In this document: one piece after another, positions 1 through 10,414 of the stretch | Layout of the letters: every line of letters begins with the position of its first letter | Numbering within the stretch: the first letter of the stretch is position 1 | Assembly: GCA_030998225.1 (NCBI GenBank) | Contig: JAPYXD010000695.1 | Coordinates: 1,221,001-1,285,000, forward strand | Source of the DNA: Diplolepis rosae | Lineage: Eukaryota; Arthropoda; Insecta; Hymenoptera; Diplolepididae | Length of the DNA stretch: 64,000 nt | Reading direction: 5' to 3' | The notes under the pieces: generated by a model | What the model saw: only the letters and a program-made list of their open reading frames with translations | What the model was told of the DNA's origin: nothing | Databases searched by the model: none | Program-made: the position numbers and the translations under genes

Positions 1-151
1 GAAGATTTCACTGATTCAATAAGTGAGTTCAATCTATTTCACTGATTCGTCAGTCGAATTTCACTGATTCTCAGTGAAAGACCTGTAGCTGCTGCCATCA
101 GTGAATAGTCACTGCGAATCAGTGGCCGTTCACTGATTCAGGTTTAGAGAG
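1..151. repeat. Partial MITE with dense ACTGATTC/GAATCAGT motifs, cut by the window edge
   Basis: The sequence carries many copies of ACTGATTC and its complement and ends in GGTTTAGAGAG. A complete copy with the same end motif in both orientations lies at 2064-2283, so this is the right arm of a second copy. No coding potential is visible. I infer a non-autonomous DNA element from the inverted ends. Confidence 0.55.
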
Positions 152-170
152 CTAGAACAACACTTTGTTG

Positions 171-319
171 ATTTGCTGCGATTGATTACAAGTTTCATTC
201 ATTTAATCATCATATTGAAAAAATTTTAAAGTATTGCTCGGTTTGATCGATTTGACAAGATCCTCGTTTCTACGAGACAATCAGATCGATATTTGCTTTC
301 AAATAAACAATCATCTTTC
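171..319. repeat. Dispersed repeat, second copy at 34313-34460
   Basis: About 150 bases starting ATTTGCTGCGATT and ending near AATCATCTTT recur in the same orientation at 34313-34460 with scattered substitutions, including the shared run CTCGTTTCTACGAGACAATC. It has no ORF. Its class is unknown. Confidence 0.7.
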
Positions 320-1690
320 TCATGCTCGTTAAAATATCGACCCTCTTGATCGGCATGCAATACTAATTTATTTATTTACCAACAAGTCTGTTATATTTAC
401 AGAAGATTTGTAAATGGTACGCATTACAGAAACGGGTATGCTATTACATTTTCAAATATAGGGGCTGTGTAAATTTAACATATTTTTTTTTCATAATAAA
501 GTCAGAACATTGTATCGCCAATGTTTGAAATAGAAAAAAAATCTAAATATGCTTTGCCCTTAAATTTGAAATGAATTGTCGAATTCACGTCATTGTTTGA
601 AAGTTTTGAGACATGACAAGAGTCTTTTTTAGTTCACAAAACAAGACAAGACAACGATGACTGTCAAGAGAGAACTTCGACGCTACTAGCCGCTGTCACA
701 TAAAATCCAATAGTTTATGATAGTGCTCGAGGAAAATAAGCAAAAGACTAAACCTTGCCACTCACTCAGCTTCACAGCCCAAAGAGGAGGCGGAGGAAGA
801 AGAAAAATTCTGCAAGCTGTAAACTGAACCGCGTTTACGACAGTCATTAAATTCGCTCTGAGCGGCCTGTCTGATTACATTGATGCTGCTTACTGCAAAC
901 CAAGCCTACCTTCGTCATTGGCTCGCTGTCAAAGGGTCGTAAGTCGCGCGGTTTTGAAACCCGCAAATCGTTTCCAACGATTCAAAGTACCAAAATTGTC
1001 TTGAACTGTGATACTTTAAATAAACTTTGGTAGGTGCTCAAACTTCATTGAAAACAAGAACCAAATTAAACACTCTTCAAATTCATCAACTCACAGAATC
1101 CACACTGTAGCAAAAAAAAATGTGATACTTCTTCCCTTTACTTTTAACAAAAATAACATTCTGTTTTTCTCAATGAAAGAAACTTTTTAAAATTTATTTA
1201 AAGAATGTTTTCACTTTTTTTATATTGATAATAATTTTGATGGATTTTAACATTCTTATCACATGAAAAATCACTTTAGGATTTTTCATCAAATCTTTAC
1301 GTTTTGAAACTCCATGAGTCAGAAAAAACGGACAGGATAACTATCAATAAAATTATCGGATTGAATTGAAAATTTGCACACCTTTTGAGGGATTCTGATT
1401 TTATCCATAGAAAACTTTTTTAGTAAAAATTAAAAATTCCATTTTCCCGTAAAATTATCCGAGATACGGCAAAAATGTTGAGAAACAACATTTTTTATTC
1501 CAGAGATCTACATATTTCCTAGTGACAATTTTTTCATAGGAATTATATATTTTGTTTTTTAATGAATAATATTATTGAAAATAAAAATAAAACTCTTTCT
1601 AAGCAAAACTCTATGCGGAATACGAAAAAAAAATGTTGGGGATATTTCATTTTAAATCATAAACAAATTTAGTAACTCTGAGAAAATTGA
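320..1690. other. No gene seen; AT-rich sequence
   Basis: No exon-like ORF, RNA gene or clear repeat structure was recognised. A somewhat GC-richer patch at about 640-960 has no long open frame and no convincing splice signals. Confidence 0.5.
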
Positions 1691-1691
1691 T

Positions 1692-1833
1692 TTCACATTT
1701 ACAATATAATAACATTGAATTGAGCTTCAGTATCAAATTACAAGAAATAAACTTGAATTTATGCGATGATTATAAGCCCAAGCGCAAAGCGCGCGATGAG
1801 AATGTGTCCGCGAAGCGGGCAGATTTTTTAAAT
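1692..1833. repeat. Dispersed repeat, inverted partner at 39771-39880
   Basis: The segment runs from a TTTACAATAT motif to GCGGGCAGATTT. It matches, in reverse complement and imperfectly, the stretch 39771-39880 that starts AAATCTGCCCGCTTTGCGCT. An 85-codon open frame crosses it, but the repetition and composition argue against a gene. Confidence 0.55.
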
Positions 1834-2063
1834 TGTAATTCAGCCAACGCGTTTCAATCCTTGACTCAGGATCCTTTTCAAAGCTATTTATTGAATATTA
1901 TTAACCCATTGGCCTATGATATTTCTGTGGAAAAACTTGTCTAGAAATATGATTTAATTTTCAGTCTAACAGGGGAATTCATGAAGGTGGACAAAAACCT
2001 CAATAAATGCAACATAATGGCATGGAATGTAACTACTAACTACAGCTGCAAACCGCGATTTTT

Positions 2064-2283
2064 CTCTCTAAATCTGAATCAGTCGAAATCTATTGATTAT
2101 CAGTGAAATTTGACTGATTCAAATAGCTAAAAAGAGGTTACTGCGAATCAGTCAAATTTCACTGATTACTTCAATCAAAATTAACTGTTTAAACAATGAA
2201 AAATATGTTTTCGCTGATGAATCAGTGAAAAGGCAAATCACTGATTTAAGCAATGAAAATCTTACAGATTCAGATTTAGAGAG
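2064..2283. mobile_element. Complete short MITE with ACTGATTC motifs
   Basis: The 220-bp unit starts CTCTCTAAATCTGAATCAGT and ends in the inverted sequence, with further ACTGATTC and GAATCAGT copies inside. This is the layout of a foldback or MITE with subterminal repeats. No target duplication is obvious, so the superfamily stays open. Confidence 0.6.
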
Positions 2284-2771
2284 TTAAACAGGCGAGCTAC
2301 ACTCGTCAAACCACGCAGTGGTCATCTTTTAAATATCGAGTACAATTCGTTGAAATAGGCTAATGGGTTAACAAAAATGGACATCTTTTCAGGCAATTTT
2401 TAAAATAGTGTGTGTTCAAGTATTTGCAGGATATTTGTTTTGATGGTGATCATATTTTCTGTAGACATTTTAGTGTAATTTCAGTGTAAGCCACATTTCT
2501 GGCTCACGCGTCTGTAAATGAAATTTAAAGAAGAAGCTTTTTTTAAAATTCATATCTTAGTGCATTGTACTTACTGAATCATCAAACTTTACTTCCATCA
2601 ATGAACTTTTATTCATTTTGGCAAGTTTGGGAGATTTTTATAGAAGATAGTTTTTAAAAATTAAGTCAATTATATGTTTTAATCTAGGAATTCGATTTTT
2701 TCTTGGAGCAATGGAATTTTAAGTTAAGTTAGTCAGATTTTTTAATGATAAATTTTGTTACATCTATGTAA

Positions 2772-2822
2772 CATAATATAATATATAATATTTATATATT
2801 ATAATATAATATAATATTTAAA
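2772..2822. repeat. AT microsatellite-like tract
   Basis: Consists only of A and T, mostly repeated ATAATAT and TATAATATA units, next to the 3-kb SINE-like copy. Confidence 0.85.
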
Positions 2823-2825
2823 TAT

Positions 2826-3107
2826 AAGAATTTGAAATTTTTCTGTAGAAAAAAAGAAGCTTTCTTCTGCGCTGGGATTCGAGCCCAGATCTTTTGATTG
2901 CCGGTTGCCTGGGCCGAAAGCGTCTTTTTTTCCACAGAAAGATTTTCGAATTCTTTAAATATTTGAATTCATTGGCATTTATTTGCGATATAAGAGTTTG
3001 AAATTGTCTACGAGGACACCTGTCGACAACGTATCCTATCTGATACGCGACTAGTGATCCTCCGATAATGTACGCAGTGACAAAAATTTCAAACTCAACT
3101 AATTAAT
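2826..3107 (-). mobile_element. tRNA-derived SINE-like repeat copy
   Basis: Read on the minus strand, the element has a body starting AGTTGAGTTTGAAATTT, then a segment with GACAGGTGTCCTCGTAGAC, then a tRNA-like part with a B-box-type GGGCTCGAATCCCAG. The same body occurs at 49457-49650, 52629-52862 and, in part, 37424-37495. Pol III promoter descent is inferred from the B box; this copy is probably inactive. Confidence 0.6.
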
Positions 3108-3500
3108 AAAAAAAAATTTAGGTTATAATTGGTTACTTAACAAAATGTACTTGGTCGTTTTAATTCGAAAGGTCGGCTACTTTCAGATTGCGTTTACGAA
3201 AAATATATTTATAATAATAAAAATAATATAATAATAATAAATAATATATTTTGAAATGCAAGCATGGCGTCCTGATAAAACTGCAGTGTTCCACAGCCGT
3301 GTTGGCTTAGTGTAACTCACGCTTAGTTCACATGAATGAGCAACGCTAATTCTTCGTTATTTTTTTCTCCGTGAAGTTAACATTTGATGAATTGAGAACC
3401 AGAACCGGTTAAAGATCAAAAGCCGTTTTACATACATTGAACAAAAATCGTCCTCAAAACTAAATTAAAAAATCTTACAACTTATAACTTATATTGTTTA
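3108..3500. other. No gene seen
   Basis: AT-rich sequence with a short ATA/AAT simple repeat at about 3210-3250. Nothing coding was recognised. Confidence 0.5.
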
Positions 3501-3505
3501 AGATT

Positions 3506-3675
3506 TGTTGATTTTACGCTGGATTTTCACAGGTTTTTTTGAAAGAATTAATACGTGCGTGGTTTCACAAACATTGTATTTCGCCATACTGCTAATTACA
3601 TGGTTTTGACAAAGGCTCTAGGCGACAGATGGCGCTGAGTGAGAATTTCTGCCTTGCTAATTCAAATTAACAACA
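3506..3675 (-). repeat. 3' LTR of the BEL/Pao element
   Basis: A 170-bp LTR starting TGTTGATTTTACGC and ending AATTAACAACA on the plus strand. It is identical to the other LTR except for a T run of seven instead of six. Target duplication AGATT abuts it at 3501-3505. Confidence 0.95.
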
Positions 3676-3690
3676 TACCCCCCGATTTGA
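3676..3690 (-). promoter_or_regulatory. Polypurine tract of the BEL/Pao element
   Basis: Read on the minus strand, ATCGGGGGGTA abuts the 3' LTR. A purine run in this position primes plus-strand DNA synthesis in LTR retroelements. Confidence 0.75.
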
Positions 3691-3854
3691 AAGATCTATC
3701 TTTTAAAAAGAAAGCATACAGATACAATGCGAGGAGCTAATTTTCAAAAATTACAAGTATAAAACAAAGGAATAAAATATTAAAGAAAATAATACGTTGG
3801 TAAATAGCCGTGAACAAGTTTGATTTAAGGCATTTTTACACAAAATTTGTAGTT

Positions 3855-5102
3855 TTAATCAATGGGTAATGGACACAATTTATGCAGAGCAATTCGAGTC
3901 GTGTCAGTAGAAGTTCGAACAGTAGCGACACGAGCTATTCCGTCCTTTCCAGGATGAAGTTGAATGACTCTTCCCAACTTCCATCGTAGAGAAGGTAGCA
4001 TTTTATCCTTCATTAAGACCAGAGAATTTTGATTGAGTTCTGGGTAAGGCTGCTTCCATTTAACTCTTTTTTGAAGCTCCGAAATATATTCCTTACTCCA
4101 TCTTGTCCAAAAATGCTGTTGTAGTCGTTGAATTAGCTGCCATCTAGATAGTCTGTTTTCTGAAAGATGGCTCAAATCAGGGTCAGCAATTGAAGTAATT
4201 GGTCTTCCGATCAGAAAGTGAGCAGGAGTCAGAGGAGAAAAGTCGTTTGGATCGGGAGATAAAGGGGTTATCGGTCGGGAATTTAACACACCCTCTATTT
4301 GAGTCAAAAAGGTATAAAATTCTTCAAACGTCAAAGTATTATTGCCAGCAACACGCTTAAGGTGAGACTTTACGGACTTCACTCCAGCCTCCCATATACC
4401 CCCAAAATGTGGTGAATATGCTGGAATGAAGTGCCAAGAAATTCCTATATTTTCGATTCTTTCCACCAAGTTTTTACTTTCTCGAAGTAAAAACTTCCCG
4501 AGTAGTTCAAGCTCATTTTTTGCCCCTACGAAATTTGTTCCATTATCTGAATACATATGAGCAGGTTTCCCTCTTCTCGAAACAAAACGACGCAGGCTTG
4601 CCAAAAATGATTCTGAAGTTGCATCAGAGACGAGCTCGAGGTGTAGGGCCTTGGTGGAAAAACATACAAACAGGCTTATATAGCATTTACTAGTTTTTGC
4701 AAATTTGCCCTTCCTATCCTTTATGACGAAAGGACCGGCATAGTCAACACCTGTGACATAAAAAGGTGGTGACGGAGTAACTCTACATTCAGGCAAGTCA
4801 CCCATTATTGGATTGATTGACTTTGGATTCACCTTAAAACAATTTACGCATTTTCTAACCACCTTTCGCGCTAAATTTCGACCTCCTACAGGCCAAAATT
4901 GCTCCCGTATCGACGCCAGCAATAATTGCGGGCCTGCATGAAGCAGACGTCTATGTTCTCCAATGAAAAGAAGTTTCGTAAAATCTTCCGAGGCCAACAA
5001 AACTACGGGATGTTTTTTCTCTGTATTAAATTGGGAGTTGCCGAGTCTACCACCGACTCTGACCAATCCGCGGTTATCTAAGAAGGGATTCAATGGAGCC
5101 AA
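3855..5102 (-). CDS. BEL/Pao integrase region of pol (frame-broken from RT)
   Basis: This 415-residue frame is the integrase part of the polyprotein. It has an HHCC zinc-binding set (H50, H55, C85, C88) and a catalytic triad D120 (GVDYAGPF), D186 (YSDNGTNF), E238 (GGIWEAG), a D-D-51-E spacing within the retroelement integrase range. A C-terminal region rich in W and K follows. The listed Met is not a true start: the same frame is open upstream to about 5165, and the domain should be translated as part of pol. It lies in a different frame from the RT segment, and the break sits at a run of A (minus strand) near 5160-5170. It ends about 180 bp before the 3' LTR. Confidence 0.92.
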   Translation of the reverse strand: MAPLNPFLDNRGLVRVGGRLGNSQFNTEKKHPVVLLASEDFTKLLFIGEHRRLLHAGPQLLLASIREQFWPVGGRNLARKVVRKCVNCFKVNPKSINPIMGDLPECRVTPSPPFYVTGVDYAGPFVIKDRKGKFAKTSKCYISLFVCFSTKALHLELVSDATSESFLASLRRFVSRRGKPAHMYSDNGTNFVGAKNELELLGKFLLRESKNLVERIENIGISWHFIPAYSPHFGGIWEAGVKSVKSHLKRVAGNNTLTFEEFYTFLTQIEGVLNSRPITPLSPDPNDFSPLTPAHFLIGRPITSIADPDLSHLSENRLSRWQLIQRLQQHFWTRWSKEYISELQKRVKWKQPYPELNQNSLVLMKDKMLPSLRWKLGRVIQLHPGKDGIARVATVRTSTDTTRIALHKLCPLPID

Positions 5103-5145
5103 CCTTCCTTTAACAATTTTTTGATTTCTATTTAAAGCTTCTAGT

Positions 5146-7985
5146 TCAGTTGAAAAGGACCTTTTTTTGCGATTGTTTTACGAGAGAAAGTTGTGATTCT
5201 TGAAGCTCTGAAGAAAGTAAAGGTCCGTTCAATCGCTTATCCTTGTATCTACAGTTATTGGCAAACCTAATACAGTACGCTATTACTCGAATAAGCCTAC
5301 TGAAGCTTTGAAAGCGTTCAACTCTGATATAATCTTCTTCAAATTTAGTTCGACTGACTACGTTAAAACACTGCTTAACCTTCAGTGGTTCCTCGACTAG
5401 CAAAGGAACGGACGGCCAGTCCCTTTCATCTTTGCTTAGAAAAATTGGACCCTCCCACCACAACTTTGAGGCTTCTAGTAGGTTTGGAGCTATACCTCTC
5501 GAGATACAATCTGCTGGATTGTCTTCACTGCGCACATGTCCCCAGCATTCAGTTTTCGTTAACTCTTGTATTTGACTGACTCTGTTTGATTCAAATACCG
5601 GGAGAGCGTTCGGTTCCCTTTTTAACCAGCCTAGAACTATTGTTGCATCGCACCAAAGAAATGTTTTGTTGATAGGCAAGTCGATTGCAAGTTTAACCTT
5701 GGAACAGAGTTTAGCCAATTCCAGGGCCCCACAAAGCTCCAATCGAGGAATAGACTGCGTCTGCAACGGTGCAACCCTAGATTTAGAACAAAGCAATCTT
5801 GTATTAATATTTCCATCAATATCCTTAGACCTAAGATACATGCATGCCCCGTATGCAGTTTTAGAGGCATCGGAAAAGCCATGTAATTGAATCTCTGTAG
5901 GTTCCGAGCAGATAATATGTCTTAAGATTTTAATCGAGTTGATAAAGGGAAGTTTCGCTCTATATTCCAGCCATTCTGAATGTAATTCCACTGGCAAGGT
6001 TTCGTCCCAAGAGAGTTTCTCAAGCCATAGCCTTTGCAAAAGGACCTTAGCCAGAATAATGCACGGACCCAGAAGGCCTAATGGGTCGAAAATTCGTGAG
6101 ATGTCAGACAATATTTGTCGCTTTGAGACGATTTTAGTATTTGAAGTATTTACCGAGTAGTTCAAGTTGTCAGAATTAGCCTGCCATCTCAAACCGAGAG
6201 TCTTCATTTGCCCATCGCTTGAGAAATTTATTAAATTGGGCGAAAGGTCAGACTCTGCCATTTCTGCGACAGCGCGCGGGTCATTTGATACCCACTTCCG
6301 AAGTTCGAAGCATCCAGCCGACAAAATTTGGGACACTTGCCTTGCAATAAGGGAAGCTTGTTCAATTGTGCTTGCTCCAGTTAGCAAATCATCCACATAA
6401 AAGTCCTTGCGAATAATTCTAGCTATGTCCGGTGATTCTTCTTCACAATCTTGTGCTAGCTGCATTAGGCACCTGATAGCTAGGAAAGAAGCGGCAGCAG
6501 TACCATAAGTTAACGTGTTCAACTCGAAAACTCCTATTGGGTCAGTTGCATTTTCTCTCCACAAGATACGCTGCAAAGGACGTTGTTCTGGTGATATTAG
6601 AACCTGCCTATACATTTTGGCAATATCTGCCGAAAGGATGAAATTGTGTTTTCTGAATCTAACCAAGATTGAAAAAAGATCGTCTTGCAAATTAGGTCCA
6701 ACCATTTGAAGGTCGTTCAGAGATACTCCACTGGTCGTGGATGCCGAAGCGTCAAATACAACGCGAACTTTGGTAGATAGACTTTCGTTTCGAATTACAC
6801 AATGATGCGGCAAGTAATACGAGAAAGGTGCATTCGATTCATTTGCTATCTTCGACATATGCCCCAAATCGTTGTACTCACACAAAAATTCAGAATATTC
6901 ACGTTTCAGTTCAGAATTTCTTAGCAATTTTTTTTCTATATTTAAAAGGCGACGCTCTGCCATTTGCCTTGAATCACCTAGTTGACTAAGATGTCCTTTG
7001 AAAGGTATTGTCACAACGAATCTGCCGTTCTCATCTCTCTTAACTGTCTTAGAGAAGTGTGAGTCACACAACTTTTCTTCCTTTGAATTCGCCCTTTTTG
7101 TCAAATTCTCTTCCAACTCCCAAAATTTAAGCAATTGACCTTCTACGCATAAATTTTGAGTTAAATTGCATCGAACCACATTAGTTTGCGGACTAAGATT
7201 AAACCTTGGCATAGGACCCGCCAGAATCCAACCTAACCTTGTCTTTTGCAAAACTAAACCTTCCCTATTCAATTTGACCTGACCCACCGAAATTAAATTC
7301 CAAAAAATGTTATTTCCAATTAGAATATCGATCTTTCCTTGTTTATTGAATTCCGGGTCAGCCAGTTTCAGATGAGAGGGCATCCTTGACGTTAGTTCAG
7401 CGACTGCTTTACTAGGTGTGTGTACTGCTATATCTGGTACCACTAGACAAGAAACCTTGAATTTGAAATTGTTTTGCTTGGATGAGATTTGAACATTGCA
7501 CCTGTAGCTAACAGTTGACGCAAGATTGCTAATTGCACCTATTGTAATGTCGATCGGAATTTTTGGAAGCTTTAGCATGTTACACAACTTTTCAGTAATT
7601 AAGCCAGTTTGAGAACCGTTATCAAGGATCATGCGAGCTGATAGTAATTGTTTATTTGCACCTTCAACAAAAACTGAAGCTGTGGATAAAATCCCATCTT
7701 CACTTCCATTAACACAAAAAGACGATAAGACTACTGCTTCCTTTGTACTTGAGGAATTTGACGATAACCCTGTTTCAATTTTCTCAAAATGCAATAATGT
7801 GTTGTGCTTGCCTTGGCACTTCCTACAACCATTCGCTTTACAATTTTTTATGAAGTGACCAGACCTTAGACAGTTCAAGCATAATTTGAAACCCTTTACC
7901 TTTTCAGCTCTTTGTGGAGGAGCGAGCGCGAGGAAACTAGAGCAATCTTGTAAGTGATGTTCCCCTTCGCAATTCAAGCAATTTA
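5146..7985 (-). CDS. BEL/Pao zinc knuckles, protease, reverse transcriptase and RNase H
   Basis: A long frame of about 945 codons. It starts with CCHC zinc knuckles (CLNCLRSGHFIKNC at residues 33-46 and a CRKC..H variant after it). An aspartic protease follows with the D-N-G-S motif at 119-122. Reverse transcriptase has KVRVVFDASA at 403-412, ADIAKMYRQV at 450-459 and the catalytic FYVDDLL at 526-532. RNase H has GFSDAS at 700-705 and DNPADCISRG at 819-828. It has no Met of its own and is normally part of one gag-pol polyprotein. Upstream it is out of frame with gag at an A run near 7984; downstream it hits a stop just after another A run near 5165. Catalytic residues all look intact. Confidence 0.93.
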
Positions 7986-8165
7986 TTTTTGAGTTACTAG
8001 CGACTTAGTCCTTGAGTGAGTGCCCTGTCTCTGCTTGTTTGTCGACAACTTTTCTAGACTCAAATTGTTAATTTCTAACGTTTCTAGCATATCCGCTCTG
8101 GATTTCAAAAAACGTTTCAAATCTTCGAGAGTAGGAATTTGATTCGCAGTTTTTTCCCCTCCCAT
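7983..8165 (-). CDS. Gag C-terminal fragment in a shifted frame
   Basis: A 60-codon stretch continues the gag similarity (TLEDLKRFLKSRADML, typical of the Gag C-terminal part in BEL/Pao) but in another frame from the main gag segment. The switch lies in the tract GGGAGGGGAAAAAA (minus strand, about 8150-8165). A second switch, in CAAAAATAAA near 7984, separates it from the zinc knuckles. It is not an independent gene. Confidence 0.8.
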   Translation of the reverse strand: MGGEKTANQIPTLEDLKRFLKSRADMLETLEINNLSLEKLSTNKQRQGTHSRTKSLVTQK

Positions 8166-9007
8166 GCCCTTGCAGTCGTACTATCTAATTTAGTGGACAC
8201 GAGATATATCAGCAACGAATCCCAGTGCTCCGTATGCTGATCTAACGCGTTTAAAGCCCTTAAATGTTTATTTATATTGTCTAGCATTCTACGAAGCTGA
8301 GAAGCGCATTCCTTGTTTATAGGCTCTATATTGAAAATAGCCTTTATGTGATTGTGTACTAGAAGATTTTTATTATCGAAACGACCGCGCAAAGCTTCCC
8401 ATGCTATTGTATAATTTGCTTCGGAAAATTCAAGTGATTTTATAATTTGTTCTGCATTGCCTTCTAATGCAGCTCTCAAGTAGTGGAATTTCTGAATATT
8501 GTTGATTGCTGCATTATTATGTATCAGCGAAGCAAAGGTGTCTCGGAATCCTAGCCACTCCTCGAGCTCACCTCTAAATTTTGGCAATTCGATGGTAGGC
8601 AATTTAATGCCTTGATTTCCTGCTACATTCGGAACGAAAATTTCGCGTTGTTGACTTTCATTATTATTATGAGCCTGAGCTTGAATTTGAGCTTGGACTC
8701 TAGGGATTCCGCGTGATAACAATTCATCGGCCGTAGCAATTATAGAAAAATAATCATCTTCAATTTTCTCCCGATAACTCGTAGTATGTTCTTCATCATC
8801 GGTTAGTTCATCGATTTTACCTTGTATTTGTTCGAAATTACTAAAAGCATCTTGGACGTGAACTAATCGTTGATTTAATTCCGATTTTACGTGGTCTGGC
8901 AACGCGACTTCTTTGTTAGTGTACTCACCTACGATTTTATCCACAAATTTTTTGAAAATAGTGATTTTTGTTTTTGATGATCCGCGATTTCTAATTAATC
9001 TTTCCAT
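8117..9007 (-). CDS. BEL/Pao gag protein, main segment
   Basis: Encodes the structural protein that assembles the particle around element RNA. The 296-residue frame begins at the first good ATG after a leader of about 640 bases. It contains the region typical of BEL/Pao Gag (LPTIELPKFRGELEEWLGFR, about residues 136-155, then FHYLRAALEGNAEQII). The real reading frame ends near residue 285; the last residues are out-of-frame read-through past the break at about 8160. The start is supported by position after the primer site and by conservation beginning soon after it. Confidence 0.88.
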   Translation of the reverse strand: MERLIRNRGSSKTKITIFKKFVDKIVGEYTNKEVALPDHVKSELNQRLVHVQDAFSNFEQIQGKIDELTDDEEHTTSYREKIEDDYFSIIATADELLSRGIPRVQAQIQAQAHNNNESQQREIFVPNVAGNQGIKLPTIELPKFRGELEEWLGFRDTFASLIHNNAAINNIQKFHYLRAALEGNAEQIIKSLEFSEANYTIAWEALRGRFDNKNLLVHNHIKAIFNIEPINKECASQLRRMLDNINKHLRALNALDQHTEHWDSLLIYLVSTKLDSTTARAWEGKKLRIKFLLSKI

Positions 9008-9647
9008 TTTTGATAATTTAATTTTTCCTGAACTTTATTAAATCCAATAGAGAGAGCGTTACTTACAAGTGAGATTGGATTAAGGAATAGGAAGCTCACA
9101 TAACCTTGCTTCTGGAACGGCGTCGATTATCATCCTTCAAAATTGTCCAAATGCCAAATATTGATAAATTCCTCAAAGAGTCTCCTTTAAACTGATGTTG
9201 ATTATCCTTGGGCGAGATATTGTCCTCCTTTGTCCCAGATATTCCAAATTGGTAAAATTCAATTGTATTCTTAGTTGAAAAGGATTGTCGAATCTATAGA
9301 TCCTTTTCCAAGATAAGTATGGCGAATATTTGGCGAAATTCGAGCTTGCTCTTCTAATATGAATAAGTAGCGTATCAACGATTTGTTTGAGCTTGATGTA
9401 CTACAATTTCTTCCACGCGAATAAAAGGAAAGGAATGTTTTTAGTATCTTTTGCTTCAGCTCGACTATTTTTGCCAAAAGCGCTGTTGCCAAATCCAAGA
9501 AAACACACACTGATGCATATCAACAAATTTATGAGAGCGTCGTTTTCAATCGCCAAAGTTGCAAACACTAAATTGTCATCTTTTGAAGCTAATTGTCAAT
9601 ATATCCAAAGGAAAAAACGTTGTTTGTTTTGTTCACCATCAATGAGA
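9008..9647 (-). other. Untranslated leader of the BEL/Pao element
   Basis: Lies between the primer-binding site and the gag ATG. Short open frames on both strands show no recognisable protein. A leader of this length may carry packaging signals, but nothing specific can be seen. Confidence 0.6.
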
Positions 9648-9664
9648 TCCGGCTCGAAGGACCA
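9648..9664 (-). promoter_or_regulatory. Primer-binding site complementary to tRNA-Tyr
   Basis: Directly inside the 5' LTR the minus strand reads TGGTCCTTCGAGCCGGA. This is complementary to the 3' end of eukaryotic tRNA-Tyr, which ends TCCGGCTCGAAGGA plus CCA. The match is 17 nt with no gap to the LTR. tRNA identity rests on recalled tRNA-Tyr sequence. Confidence 0.8.
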
Positions 9665-9833
9665 TGTTGATTTTACGCTGGATTTTCACAGGTTTTTTGA
9701 AAGAATTAATACGTGCGTGGTTTCACAAACATTGTATTTCGCCATACTGCTAATTACATGGTTTTGACAAAGGCTCTAGGCGACAGATGGCGCTGAGTGA
9801 GAATTTCTGCCTTGCTAATTCAAATTAACAACA
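9665..9833 (-). repeat. 5' LTR of the BEL/Pao element
   Basis: A 169-bp copy of the LTR at 3506-3675, differing only by one T in a T run. Followed by the target duplication AGATT at 9834-9838. Confidence 0.95.
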
Positions 9834-9838
9834 AGATT

Positions 9839-10410
9839 CATACTTTGATTCTTTTCTTTTAAAAATCTGTTCTTAGACATTTTATTGTTTGCAAATTTGT
9901 TTTGATAGTTATGATAATAAATCTAATTGATTGTATCAAGGTTAAATGTATTACTAAGGTAGATGTTTTGAGATTAACGGAACGAACAAAATATCTAGCT
10001 GGAAGAAATAAAAGCATAAAAAGTGGATTAATCCTCTGGGTGCATAAATAACCCGTTTATATAAGCAAACATGGCTTATATTTAACACATTGTAGTTTAA
10101 GCAGGCAAAAGATTCAATGTTGGTCAAAAACATAGAGAGTTGCCAGAAGAGATTTTCAAGAACGGATTTCAACGATGGAACTTGGCAGACTGCCAACAAT
10201 GCAACGATTTCGGTGCACAAGTGATATAACACTTTACTCAATGGGGCAATAAAACAAGATGAGCTAATCAAAGAGCAATGGAAATATTAATTTTCAGATA
10301 TAATTAATAATTAATAGCAGCAAAGAATAACATGAATAAAATTCTAAAGTTTGATATAATATCCTTTTCTTTTGAAACCTCTATTTTTACTTTTGGATTT
10401 TATACTGTAA
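9839..10410. other. No gene seen
   Basis: AT-rich. A 105-codon minus-strand open frame (9954-10271) has no recognisable domain and low-complexity hydrophobic content. Confidence 0.5.
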
Positions 10411-10414
10411 AACT

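Larger units (their letters stand above)
3506..9833 (-). mobile_element. BEL/Pao-type LTR retrotransposon, full length
   Basis: A 6.3-kb element bounded by near-identical LTRs that begin TGTTG and end CAACA. It is flanked by a perfect 5-bp target duplication AGATT (3501-3505 and 9834-9838). Minus-strand order is 5' LTR, tRNA-Tyr-type primer site, gag, zinc knuckles, protease, reverse transcriptase, RNase H, integrase, polypurine tract, 3' LTR. The domain order with integrase last, the D-N-G-S protease motif, YVDD and the DNPAD RNase H region place it in BEL/Pao. No envelope-like ORF follows integrase. The reading frame is broken at three points, each at a homopolymer or G/A tract. It inserted downstream of the doublesex tail exon, in the same orientation. 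Confidence 0.93.

Noticed and set aside
1687..1944. 85-codon plus-strand open frame
   Set aside because: Lies in a dispersed repeat with an inverted partner at 39771; no domain.
5385..6709. Several plus-strand frames opposite pol
   Set aside because: Shadows of the reverse transcriptase and RNase H reading frame.
9387..9767. 126-codon plus-strand frame at the end of the retrotransposon
   Set aside because: Antisense to the element leader and LTR, no recognised domain.
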